In this document: positions 8,961-16,306 of the stretch, one piece after another
How positions within the stretch are numbered: the stretch's first letter is position 1
How the letters are laid out: each line of letters starts with the position of its first letter
NCBI RefSeq assembly: GCF_003326795.1
Contig: NZ_JPWI01000019.1
Span: forward strand, 1 to 50,309
Length of the DNA stretch: 50,309 nucleotides
Direction: 5' to 3'
DNA from: Thalassospira profundimaris
Lineage (GTDB): Bacteria; Pseudomonadota; Alphaproteobacteria; Rhodospirillales; Thalassospiraceae
Notes under the pieces: generated by a model
The model's input: the letters and a program-made list of their open reading frames with translations, nothing else
What the model was told of the DNA's origin: nothing
Database searches by the model: none
Program-made: the position numbers and the translations under genes

Positions 8961-9557
8961 CTATCCATCCTTGATCAAACCCAATCTGACTATCGTTTCT
9001 GCCACCTCTCGCTTTGAAGGCACAGGGACGCCCTCTGGCAAATGCTTTGGCAAACTTAGCCATGCCTTTCCTATATTGCCTTTAGCGCCTCCTTTCAGGA
9101 TACGCATGAAAGGTAAAACCCACGGCGGTGCGGTATTATCCTCTTCCGGCTCAAAATACTCAGGTGCCGGTTCTATTTCGGGCAAGATCTCCACCTCAAC
9201 GTCCACATCGTCATAGGACCTCGGCACAGCCAATATCCGCGATATCAGCGCATCGAAAGCACGAGCCGGAAGATCCGAGTAATGATATTTGAATCGCTTG
9301 CCGCCTAGTCCCTTCGCATCAAGTCTGCGCCAGCCACGGGCGTTTGCAAGCCGGGTAATTGCGGCCTTTGAGGCAGGCATCCCCGGCAACCGCAAATCAA
9401 GCAATTCCTGTGCATCATACCATTCCTGAATACGGTTTTTATCGTGCAAAACCTGAACCAGCACGGCCTCAAGATATGTTGTCCGACGCTGGCAATAGGC
9501 CCATTCTTCTATGGGCACCTGCACTGTCAGGTCGAAACTATCGGTTTTGTCCGTCAT
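8961..9557 (-). CDS. Mu-type DNA-binding-domain protein (repressor or transposase N-terminal-like)
   Basis: A 198-residue protein. About residues 43-110 ('EWYDAQELLDL..LPGMP', 'ANARGWRRLDAKGLGGKR', 'YHYSDLPARAF') match the pattern of the Mu DNA-binding domain shared by the Mu c repressor and the N-terminus of MuA. There is no DDE catalytic core. The C-terminal half has an acidic Pro/Glu stretch and then a basic segment ('LPFMRILKGGAKGNIGKAW'). The ATG at 9557 follows GGAGG with good spacing; the frame is open further upstream but without a signal. Likely roles are repressor of element genes or a binder of the element ends. It is the last gene of the leftward group. Confidence 0.7.
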   Translation of the reverse strand: MTDKTDSFDLTVQVPIEEWAYCQRRTTYLEAVLVQVLHDKNRIQEWYDAQELLDLRLPGMPASKAAITRLANARGWRRLDAKGLGGKRFKYHYSDLPARAFDALISRILAVPRSYDDVDVEVEILPEIEPAPEYFEPEEDNTAPPWVLPFMRILKGGAKGNIGKAWLSLPKHLPEGVPVPSKREVAETIVRLGLIKDG

Positions 9558-9606
9558 GCAACCTCCATAAAACCGAAGTGCCGGATAAACCCGGCACCGG
9601 TACAGG

Positions 9607-10167
9607 TCAGGCAGTAGCGGCCATATCCGTGCCGCTACTATCCGGATCAATGTCGGAGATTGCACCGCTGTCGCGGAGTTGTTCGATTATCCGCTGGACG
9701 GTCTGTTTTTTAAGATTAACCGCTTTGGCGATTTCCTCGACTGGATGACCTTGGCGATAGGTCGCAATGATTGCATGGTCACGTACAGAGAGCTTTGGAT
9801 AGCTCTCATCAGCACTTGATGTTGTCGCATTTTCCTGCTGACTGCTGTGTTCTGTCGAGGCCATTTTATGCATCATCATCCCGGCTCGCAGTCCCCGTTG
9901 CTCAGCTTCCCGCAACTGATGATCCAGATTTTCCGTCCCGGTACGATGGAATTGTTCGTCAAGTTCATCTGTTGCAATCGCTATGTTTTTACGGATTGCG
10001 CCGACCAGCGTCACGAGCCCGGAAATTGAATTATTCAGAGGATTGCGGTCCAACATGCTCAAATCCTGACTGCCAGAGATCAGGCAATCTATCAGGTCCA
10101 AAACATCCATTGAGTCCTGAAGCCCTTCCATAGGGCTGTGGCTATTGAACGGATAAGGGTTTTCCAT
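9607..10167 (-). CDS. Hypothetical element protein with C-terminal helix-turn-helix
   Basis: A 186-residue protein not recognised as a named family. The N-terminal two thirds are helical and acidic. About residues 127-172 ('LSVRDHAIIATYRQGHPVEE', 'IAKAVNLKKQTVQRIIEQL') read as a resolvase/sigma-like helix-turn-helix. The start at 10167 follows a GGAG site. It lies 49 bp upstream of the Mu-domain gene on the same strand and downstream of a hairpin-rich region and dyad array, so it is a candidate regulator that binds those dyads. Function unknown. Confidence 0.6.
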   Translation of the reverse strand: MENPYPFNSHSPMEGLQDSMDVLDLIDCLISGSQDLSMLDRNPLNNSISGLVTLVGAIRKNIAIATDELDEQFHRTGTENLDHQLREAEQRGLRAGMMMHKMASTEHSSQQENATTSSADESYPKLSVRDHAIIATYRQGHPVEEIAKAVNLKKQTVQRIIEQLRDSGAISDIDPDSSGTDMAATA

Positions 10168-10200
10168 AGGGTTTCTCCAGTGTGCTTTCTAGGGCATCCA

Positions 10201-10397
10201 CTGTCTGCGACCACCGCAGACAGCCGGGGGCTAGAAACCGTCACTGGTACGGCACCATGACCTTTGGGCTTACGCCTTGGACATTCGCCATGGTCCCCCG
10301 GCCTGAAATCCGCAAATGTAGGCCTGTCGGAATTCAGGCACAAAAAAACACCTTCAACGACCTCAATCTAGGAAGCCGTTCGGCGGTGTTTGCCGCC
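10201..10397. other. Chain of nested hairpins (possible structured RNA leader)
   Basis: This gene-free stretch is packed with inverted repeats. CTGTCTGCG/CGCAGACAG at 10201-10209/10215-10223 is a 9-bp stem with a 5-base loop. CCGGGGG/CCCCCGG at 10224-10230/10295-10301 encloses ACCATG/CATGGT at 10254-10259/10289-10294. Then follow GCCTGAA/TTCAGGC at 10301-10307/10333-10339 and GGCGG/CCGCC at about 10382-10397. CTAGAAACC near 10231 also has an inverted partner near 10406. It lies between two leftward genes and could be a transcribed leader, an antisense RNA or a packaging signal. No known RNA family is claimed. Confidence 0.5.
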
Positions 10398-10460
10398 AGT
10401 GGATGGGTTTCTAGGCCCGATGAAAAGATATTCGCATGGGCCGGTTTCGTCAACCTGTTT

Positions 10461-10676
10461 GAGAACGCAATGATTGCGTTCTCCATAATGGAAAACGACA
10501 CAATGTCGTTCTCCATATTTTCTGAGGTGCCTATTGAGAACGACATCGTGTCGTTCTCGCAGCGTGGTCGATGCAAACGACACGATGTCGTTTGCAAACT
10601 TGCTATGAGCTACCTTGAATGTTTGATTTAACAATGGACACGGTGTCCGTTGCTAAACGCAATCATTTCGTTTAGC
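10461..10676. repeat. Array of six 23-bp dyad-symmetric elements
   Basis: Each unit is two 10-bp half-sites (consensus RNRAACGMMA) in inverted orientation around 3 variable bases. Units are at 10461-10483, 10491-10513, 10536-10558, 10573-10595, 10631-10653 and 10653-10675. Three have perfect arms (first, third, fourth); the others have one or two mismatches. Centre spacings are 30, 45, 37, 58 and 22 bp. The central triplets differ (TGA, CAA, TCG, CGA, CGG, TCA), as expected for sites of a dimeric DNA-binding protein. As RNA each would be a 10-bp hairpin with a 3-base loop. Open frames here repeat an END..SF phrase on both strands only because the DNA is palindromic. Confidence 0.85.
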
Positions 10677-10684
10677 AGATTTCT

Positions 10685-12319
10685 TTACGATCCACCCATT
10701 GCGTAGCCTGCATAGACGGATGGCACAAAATCGGGGTTGTCGGATTTGACTTCCTTGACCCGCATGTTTGACGGGGCGTTCTCGAAGGAAACCTTAACCT
10801 CACCACCAAAGCGGCCCTGAGGCTGCCCATTTTGCCGCCCGATCGCGGGTGCTATCGCCGACGCGGCATTGCCCATAGCACCGGGCATCTGACCAAAGCC
10901 GCCGGCATCGACACCAATCCGTTCTTTGACCCAATCAGGCATCCAGTCCATCAATTCGGTCACGGCAGAACTTAGCCAGGCAATCAGTTCGGACATTTTT
11001 GCCTGCATACCTTGCAAGAGACCATCAATCCATTGCCCGCCAATGGCCGAAAGGCTGAAACCGGAGAAGGTCGAAAAGACGCTTTTGACGAATGAATTGA
11101 ATGTCTCTTTGACACCTTCCCACAACTCAGAGAAGTACTTTCCGATAGGTGCCCATGCCCGCTTGATGGCAATCGATGCGCGTTGCATCGCCTCAATAAA
11201 GAACGTCGAAACGGCTTCCCAGTTGTAAACAACGAGGGCCAACCCAGCCAATGCCGCGACCACCGCAGCAATCGGGGTCAAGAGTAGACTGAACCCTGTG
11301 GCAAACACCCCAGCGGCAGAAGCCGCAAGCCCCAGACCGAAAACCAATGGCCCAATTGCAGCCGCCAGAACACCCGCAACAAATGCAACCTGTGTCAGCA
11401 AGGGATTTGCCTTTGCGAAATCCCGGAAACCAGCAGTCACGCGCTGAATCGTAACGATCAAGCCATCCAGCCCGCCTTTGATGCCAAGCATTTCGGTCAT
11501 TACTTCGCCGATCTCGGTAAAGAACAGGCCGATATTATCCATCAATGTTGAGAGTTTGCCGAATAGGGTTTTGGACTGTTCTTCCATCTGTTTGTGGAAT
11601 ACGCCGCCCTGCGCTGTCATGGTTTCCATTGCTCGGGTGAGAATGTCGAAGCTGATCCGCCCCTGAGACGCAAGTTCGAATATCTCGTCTTTCGATTTTC
11701 CCAGCCCTTTTGCCAGTACGTCAATGACTGGAACGCCCCGGTCAGAAAGCTGCAAAAGCTCCTCGGTCATAGCCTTTCCTTTGGCCTTGACCTTGCCATA
11801 GATTGCGGCCATTTCAGTCAGTGGGATATTCGCACCAGCCGAGATATCGCCCAGCATGGTGAGCTTTTTGATTACCTTGCCACCTTCAACGCCGAACGCG
11901 AGAAGTTGTCTCGCGGCCTGTCCGATCCCTTCCATCTGGAAGGGTGTGCGTGCAGCGAACTCAGACAACCCCTGAACCATTTTCTTGGCAGCGTCTCCAC
12001 TGCCCAACATAGTTCGGAACGATGTTTGAAGTTGCTCCATTTGCCCGAATGCTCGCAAGGCAAAGCCACCAATTGCCGCAAGAGGCGCTGTCACCTTCAT
12101 AAGTGCTTCGCCACCAAAATCGCGGAACCGCTGCCCCACATTACGGGCAGCTTGACCAAGCGCCTGTAACCGTTCCCGCGCGGCAGCAAGATTTGCCTGA
12201 AGACGATCCAGACGCGCTCGGCGAGCAATATCGCCTAGTGCAGCGCCGATCTGGCGGGCCGGTTTGGTTACCCGATCAACGGCCTGAATGATCATCTTGA
12301 GATTCAATTCGCGAGACAT
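10685..12319 (-). CDS. Phage tail tape-measure-like protein
   Basis: A 544-residue protein with the tape-measure plan: a Lys/Arg/Ala-rich coiled-coil N-terminus (about residues 1-75), a tape-measure core ('FGQMEQLQTSFRTMLGSGDA', 'LSEFAARTPFQMEGIGQAAR', 'LLAFGVEGGKVIKKL', 'MTEELLQLSDRGVPVIDVL') and a hydrophobic central block at roughly 305-370 with several possible membrane helices. The C-terminus is Gly/Ala/Pro-rich. ATG 12319 follows GGAGAG. In full phages this protein sets tail length and helps DNA entry; here it is short and stands without tail tube, sheath or baseplate genes and is transcribed away from the capsid gene. Alone it may interfere with or modify a helper's tail; that is inference. 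Confidence 0.85.
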   Translation of the reverse strand: MSRELNLKMIIQAVDRVTKPARQIGAALGDIARRARLDRLQANLAAARERLQALGQAARNVGQRFRDFGGEALMKVTAPLAAIGGFALRAFGQMEQLQTSFRTMLGSGDAAKKMVQGLSEFAARTPFQMEGIGQAARQLLAFGVEGGKVIKKLTMLGDISAGANIPLTEMAAIYGKVKAKGKAMTEELLQLSDRGVPVIDVLAKGLGKSKDEIFELASQGRISFDILTRAMETMTAQGGVFHKQMEEQSKTLFGKLSTLMDNIGLFFTEIGEVMTEMLGIKGGLDGLIVTIQRVTAGFRDFAKANPLLTQVAFVAGVLAAAIGPLVFGLGLAASAAGVFATGFSLLLTPIAAVVAALAGLALVVYNWEAVSTFFIEAMQRASIAIKRAWAPIGKYFSELWEGVKETFNSFVKSVFSTFSGFSLSAIGGQWIDGLLQGMQAKMSELIAWLSSAVTELMDWMPDWVKERIGVDAGGFGQMPGAMGNAASAIAPAIGRQNGQPQGRFGGEVKVSFENAPSNMRVKEVKSDNPDFVPSVYAGYAMGGS

Positions 12320-12687
12320 GGTTGCTCTCCAGTGTTTTTTCCAAAGCGCACAAGCCCGAAAATCGCCCCGTCAGTGCGCGTAACATGATTTGATAGGGAT
12401 GGGTGCGAAAACATCGGACACACATCTCTTAGCGGCTCTTATCGCCTCTTAAGCAATGGAATAGGCATTGCCAGAAGGATTATGATCCCTTAACGTCAAG
12501 CATCAGGATCGAAGAGTGCAATCTGGTCACGGCGAGACGCCCAACCTCGCTACGATCTAGTGGTCGCATCTGGACGATATTGCACCGACCAGATTGCAAT
12601 ATTGAAGCATACTTCAAAAATAATGGATGATAAGGCTGCGTATCTCCCGGAACAGTTCCGGGAGTTTTCATTTTGTCTATCCGTGAA
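12320..12687. promoter_or_regulatory. Divergent control region between tape-measure and Mor-like genes
   Basis: Gene-free region of about 370 bp between two divergent genes. It contains three copies of CTCTTA at 12426, 12436 and 12446, an exact 10-bp period, which places them on one face of the helix. A perfect 12-bp inverted repeat, TGCAATCTGGTC/GACCAGATTGCA, lies at 12517-12528 and 12587-12598, and a TTGAAG/CTTCAA hairpin near 12602. It probably holds the element's promoters and operators. No clear sigma-70 boxes could be named. Confidence 0.5.
12644..12668 (+). terminator. Terminator-like hairpin in front of the Mor-like gene
   Basis: CTCCCGGAAC (12644-12653) and GTTCCGGGAG (12655-12664) form a 10-bp stem, followed by TTTTCATTTT. 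It lies directly before the first possible start of the Mor-like gene, so it could act as an attenuator, or end transcription arriving from the left. Confidence 0.6.
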
Positions 12688-13437
12688 ATGTTCCGGTCTA
12701 TTCAAATGGATCGGAATAACATGCGCCATTTACCGGATATCTATTACCATCAATCTTTTTTGGCATTGGCCGATATTATCGGGTTTCATGCGGCCTTCAC
12801 ATTTGTGAATGCGATGCCTCAGTCAGACCGTTTCTATATCCCGAAGAAGTTTGTGGCTGACCACAGGATTTCCCTGACTGTTGGTGATGATAATTTCCGT
12901 AAGCTCATTGATGCTTTCGGTGGCTGTCATATTCTGATCCCGAAATCACCAGAAGTCTCCAGTAAGAAACATCGCATCATCGGAGTACTGATGGAGGGCA
13001 ACCTGTCTCAGCAGGCAATCGCTCAACGGTTTAACGTCACTGAACGTTACGTGAGGAAAATCTTCGCTGAATTGCGTGACATCGGGGTTGGACGCCCCGA
13101 AACACCTGACACCCGCCACCCTCAAATTTCACCTGAACTATTAAGAATACTGGGATGGAATGCTGACAGCCCCGAAAGTTTAATTGCAAATTGCAATGAA
13201 CAGACTGCCGCTCGTGTCGCGACTAAGCTCAATTTGCCACAAGAAAAGTGCAGCAGCGTGCGGAGCCTCATCAACTCGATATTGAAAGATACGCCTCTCA
13301 CCAAACGGGCGATATCCTGCCTTTCGGCTTCCAATCAGATCGCGTACCGGGAAAATCCCGTACAATTTCTGGCAAAACTTAGAGCCGCTGCCGAACCAAA
13401 TGGCCACGCCATCCTCCAAAAGGATACTGTAAAATGA
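12688..13437 (+). CDS. Mor-like transcription activator with C-terminal extension
   Basis: About 249 residues. The central part ('LALADIIGFHAAFTFVNAMP', 'FYIPKKFVADHRISLTVG', 'LIDAFGGCHILIPKS') matches the pattern of the Mu Mor/C activator family, which switches on middle and late phage genes. It is followed by a helix-turn-helix ('EGNLSQQAIAQRFNVTERYV'). About 100 further residues have no clear match; Mu Mor is only about 130 residues. No start has a convincing ribosome binding site: TTG 12673, ATG 12688, ATG 12706 and ATG 12721 are all possible. The stop overlaps the next start (ATGA at 13434-13437), so it is coupled to the capsid gene it probably activates. Confidence 0.72.
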   Translation: MFRSIQMDRNNMRHLPDIYYHQSFLALADIIGFHAAFTFVNAMPQSDRFYIPKKFVADHRISLTVGDDNFRKLIDAFGGCHILIPKSPEVSSKKHRIIGVLMEGNLSQQAIAQRFNVTERYVRKIFAELRDIGVGRPETPDTRHPQISPELLRILGWNADSPESLIANCNEQTAARVATKLNLPQEKCSSVRSLINSILKDTPLTKRAISCLSASNQIAYRENPVQFLAKLRAAAEPNGHAILQKDTVK

Positions 13438-15239
13438 CCGATACCCTGATGGCGATGCAGACACCGCAAGAAGATGCATACAAAGGGCGCTTCAAAGTGC
13501 GGGTTATCCGGGCAGGGTTGTCGGGTAACATGAATTTTTATCCCGACGAAACTTTGAAAAAAGCGGTACCTCTTTTTGAGGGTGTCCGGGTTTTTGTTAA
13601 ATCTGACAACGAACATCTGAAGAGCCAAGGTAAAGATGTTCGCAATTTGATCGGTAGAATTGTTGATGTGTCTTTCTCTGACGGACAATCTCCTGACACC
13701 GGTCAGATTGAAGGCACTTTGGAAATGATCGATCCGACCGCTCCTGAATCCCAAAAGCTGAAGTCAGCGTGGGACCGAAAAATGACCGACCTAATGGGTC
13801 TCTCCATAGATGCAAAAGGAAAATCTACAGTCGGCAAAATTGGGCGGCAGCGTGCACGCATCATTACCGATTTTTCGGCTGTTAGTTCCGTGGATTTGAT
13901 CGTTGAACCCGGTGCCGGTGGTCAAGTCCTCAACCTGATTGAAAGCAATGGAGCTCAAGAAATGGACCCGCAATACCTGAATGATGAAGACGTCAAAGCC
14001 ACCGTCAATGCCACTCGCTTGCCTTTGGTCGCCAAACAGAAATTGATCAACCAAAATTCGTCCCCCTCTCAGGTGACCTCCGATGACTTGCGGGAAGCCA
14101 TAAATACAGAGGCCGACTATTTGGCATCGGTATCCGATAGCGGGAAAGTTAAAGGCTTGGGTGATGACGCTTACCACTCAAATAGCCGCGTCCAGATCCT
14201 CGAAAGCCGGGATGAAAAGGTCAGCAAGATGCTCGATGCGTTTTTTGATCCTTCGGACCGTTCAGTTATTTCAATCCGCGAGTGCTATCTGGATATCACT
14301 GGCGACCGAACTTTTTCCGGAATTTTGCGCAACTGCGATCAGGCACGGCTTCGGGAATCTCTTGGTAGTCAGAGTTTTGGTGATGTTCTGGGTGACAGTA
14401 TTTCTCGTCGTCTTGTCGCCGAATACAACAATCCCAGCGTTTATGACGTTTGGCAAAATCTTGTCAGCATTGTTCCAGTGAATGACTTCCGTGCCCAGGA
14501 GCGCACGCGGTTTGGTGGCTATGGCGACTTGCCGAAAGTTCTAGAGTCAAATCCATACACCTCGCTGTCCTCTCCAACCGACGAAAAAGCCACCTACTCG
14601 GTAGAAAAGCGTGGCGGCACTGAAGACCTCACTCTCGAAATGATCACCAACGATGATGTCGGCGCGGTCCAACGCATCCCGACAAAATTGGTACGATCAG
14701 CCAAGCGAACTTTGTCAAAGTTTGTTCTGGATTTCCTGAAAAACAATCCTGTCGTTTATGACGGGGTTACCTTGTTCCATGCCACTCACAACAATCTGGG
14801 TACGTCAGCACTTGACGCGGCATCGGTTGCTGCTGGAAGGCTTGCTATCAAAAGTCAGCCAGAGAAGGATTCCGGCGAAAAGATCGGGATCGGGCCGCGT
14901 TTTCTCTGGGTGCCGGACGAACTGGAAGAAGAAGCTGTCAATCTGTTTCGTAGAAATACGGAACAGGACAAAACTTTCATCCAATCTCTCAGCCTTGACG
15001 TTATCCCGGTTTGGTACTGGACAGATGTGAATGATTGGTGCCTGTCAACTGACACCAATGACGTTCCCGTTATTGAACTCGGTTTCTTGGGTGGAACAGA
15101 AGAGCCGGAAATTTTCGTTCAAGACAGTCCGACCAGTGGATCAATGTTCACGCACGACAAAGTGACTTACAAAATCCGCCATATCTATGGCGGCACGGCG
15201 CTTGATTATCGCGGGGTCTACAAATCCGTAGTCGCCTAA
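13434..15239 (+). CDS. Prohead protease/major capsid protein fusion
   Basis: A 601-residue protein. Residues 15-170 ('VRVIRAGLSGNMNFYPDETL', 'VRVFVKSDNEHLKSQGKDV', 'NLIGRIVDVSF', 'LMGLSIDAKGKSTVGKI') resemble a prohead maturation protease/scaffold. Residues about 300-601 resemble a Mu gpT-like/HK97-fold major capsid protein ('RFGGYGDLPKVLESNPYTSL', 'YSVEKRGGTEDLTLEMI', 'LFHATHNNLGT', 'YKIRHIYGGTALDYRG'). Such fusions are known in some phages and cut themselves during head assembly. Translation is coupled to the Mor-like gene by ATGA. The presence of a shell gene without terminase or portal is the strongest reason to suspect a satellite that builds its own capsid. Confidence 0.82.
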   Translation: MTDTLMAMQTPQEDAYKGRFKVRVIRAGLSGNMNFYPDETLKKAVPLFEGVRVFVKSDNEHLKSQGKDVRNLIGRIVDVSFSDGQSPDTGQIEGTLEMIDPTAPESQKLKSAWDRKMTDLMGLSIDAKGKSTVGKIGRQRARIITDFSAVSSVDLIVEPGAGGQVLNLIESNGAQEMDPQYLNDEDVKATVNATRLPLVAKQKLINQNSSPSQVTSDDLREAINTEADYLASVSDSGKVKGLGDDAYHSNSRVQILESRDEKVSKMLDAFFDPSDRSVISIRECYLDITGDRTFSGILRNCDQARLRESLGSQSFGDVLGDSISRRLVAEYNNPSVYDVWQNLVSIVPVNDFRAQERTRFGGYGDLPKVLESNPYTSLSSPTDEKATYSVEKRGGTEDLTLEMITNDDVGAVQRIPTKLVRSAKRTLSKFVLDFLKNNPVVYDGVTLFHATHNNLGTSALDAASVAAGRLAIKSQPEKDSGEKIGIGPRFLWVPDELEEEAVNLFRRNTEQDKTFIQSLSLDVIPVWYWTDVNDWCLSTDTNDVPVIELGFLGGTEEPEIFVQDSPTSGSMFTHDKVTYKIRHIYGGTALDYRGVYKSVVA

Positions 15240-15273
15240 TCGACCTTGGGCCACTGGCAGCTTCTGGCCCAAT

Positions 15274-15313
15274 GCCGCCACCATGTAGATTGTGCTTCTC
15301 ACGTGGTGGCGGC
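15274..15313 (+). terminator. Hairpin after the capsid gene
   Basis: GCCGCCACCATG (15274-15285) pairs with CGTGGTGGCGGC (15302-15313), 12 bp with one G-U pair, followed by TTCCCTTTTC. A smaller hairpin GGGCCA/TGGCCC lies at about 15248-15270. It may limit read-through into the small gene at 15351; the T tract is weak. Confidence 0.45.
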
Positions 15314-15350
15314 TTCCCTTTTCATATCTTGGCAAATCAATAGGATCGTA

Positions 15351-15710
15351 ATGGACTTCGCAGAACACAACTACGCAGACGCCGCAGTCGATCTAGCGGA
15401 ACAACTAGATGATGTTCCTCTGATGATCGCCGATGTGGTACTTGACGATGTGCGGCGGTACTTGTGGCTGCGACAATTCTCCGGTGCCTCGAAACAGGCA
15501 TTAATTCTTGGTATGACAACCGAAGAAACAGAGCAGGCCATCCAGATTGCCAACTCATTGGATGGATCAGTGACCTTGAATGAGGCCGAAGAAATCATCC
15601 ACGAAGCAAGGGCGATAATGTGGGGGGCAACCTTCTCTCAGATACCTCGTTCACACTTTGCTAAGAGCATTCTGGCCAATGCCGGAAAAAAGGGTGAGAG
15701 TGTCCATTAA
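15351..15710 (+). CDS. Hypothetical small element protein
   Basis: A 119-residue acidic, mostly helical protein starting at ATG 15351 after a modest AGGAT site. It has 'DVPLMIADVVLDDVRRYLWL' and 'GMTTEETEQAIQIANSLDGS', and a basic C-terminus. It is not recognised. It follows the capsid fusion gene and could be a head accessory or head-tail joining factor, but the sequence alone does not show this. The frame is open further upstream to 15246, across the hairpin, without a start signal. Confidence 0.6.
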   Translation: MDFAEHNYADAAVDLAEQLDDVPLMIADVVLDDVRRYLWLRQFSGASKQALILGMTTEETEQAIQIANSLDGSVTLNEAEEIIHEARAIMWGATFSQIPRSHFAKSILANAGKKGESVH

Positions 15711-16265
15711 TCTGTGCTGACGAGAAGTTTTTATTTACTCTTCAGCATGCACCAGAAAATGAAACTTCCTGAATTTTAACAAGTCATATCAGCTACATAC
15801 AAAGAACCGTAAACATAGAGAGAACCAGTAAGCAGACTTTACGGTTGCGGTTCTAAACCGTAAAACCGAAACTTCTGTCAATCCGAATGAATGGTCAGGT
15901 AATTTACCCAAATTCGTTCCGGGTTGGGCGAAAGTTATCGACCGAAATACCCACTCGTCAACAGTGTTTAAGCATCTGAACTATAACAATAATTATTGAA
16001 ATTTTGATCAACTCGGAAACTATCGCTGAAGTGGGAAAGTTCGTTCCGACTTCTCTCGCCCAACCCGGAACCACCGACAATGGCCGCGACTACCTTGATC
16101 CCGCGCAAACATTAGATTAAGAGCCGATTTAGAGACCGTTCAGTGCGCACTGACTTTCTCCAACTTCAACTGGCGAAAACTGTGACTTTCCGTTTTACTC
16201 CAGATTCAAACACCTTTTGGGTGCGGGCCAATGCAACACCGCATAAGATGTTTATTATCAATGCC

Positions 16266-16300
16266 ATCCCACTAAGTCCCGCCTTATCCCGGTATATCCC
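16266..16300 (+). repeat. Four TCCC motifs with exact 10-bp period
   Basis: TCCC ends at 16270, 16280, 16290 and 16300; three of the four are ATCCC, and the last two are ATCCCGG. Located 31-66 bases inside the right end, they face one side of the helix and could be accessory protein or transposase contacts. Confidence 0.55.
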
Positions 16301-16306
16301 GGATTA

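Noticed and set aside
10182..10634. Open frames of 87-149 codons on both strands across the dyad array, with repeated END..SF phrases
   Set aside because: The repeated phrase appears on both strands and in several frames because the DNA is palindromic. No ribosome binding sites or family resemblance.
10461..10676. CRISPR array
   Set aside because: Units are palindromes with varying arms, spacings of 22-58 bp and no constant repeat/spacer lengths; no cas genes nearby.
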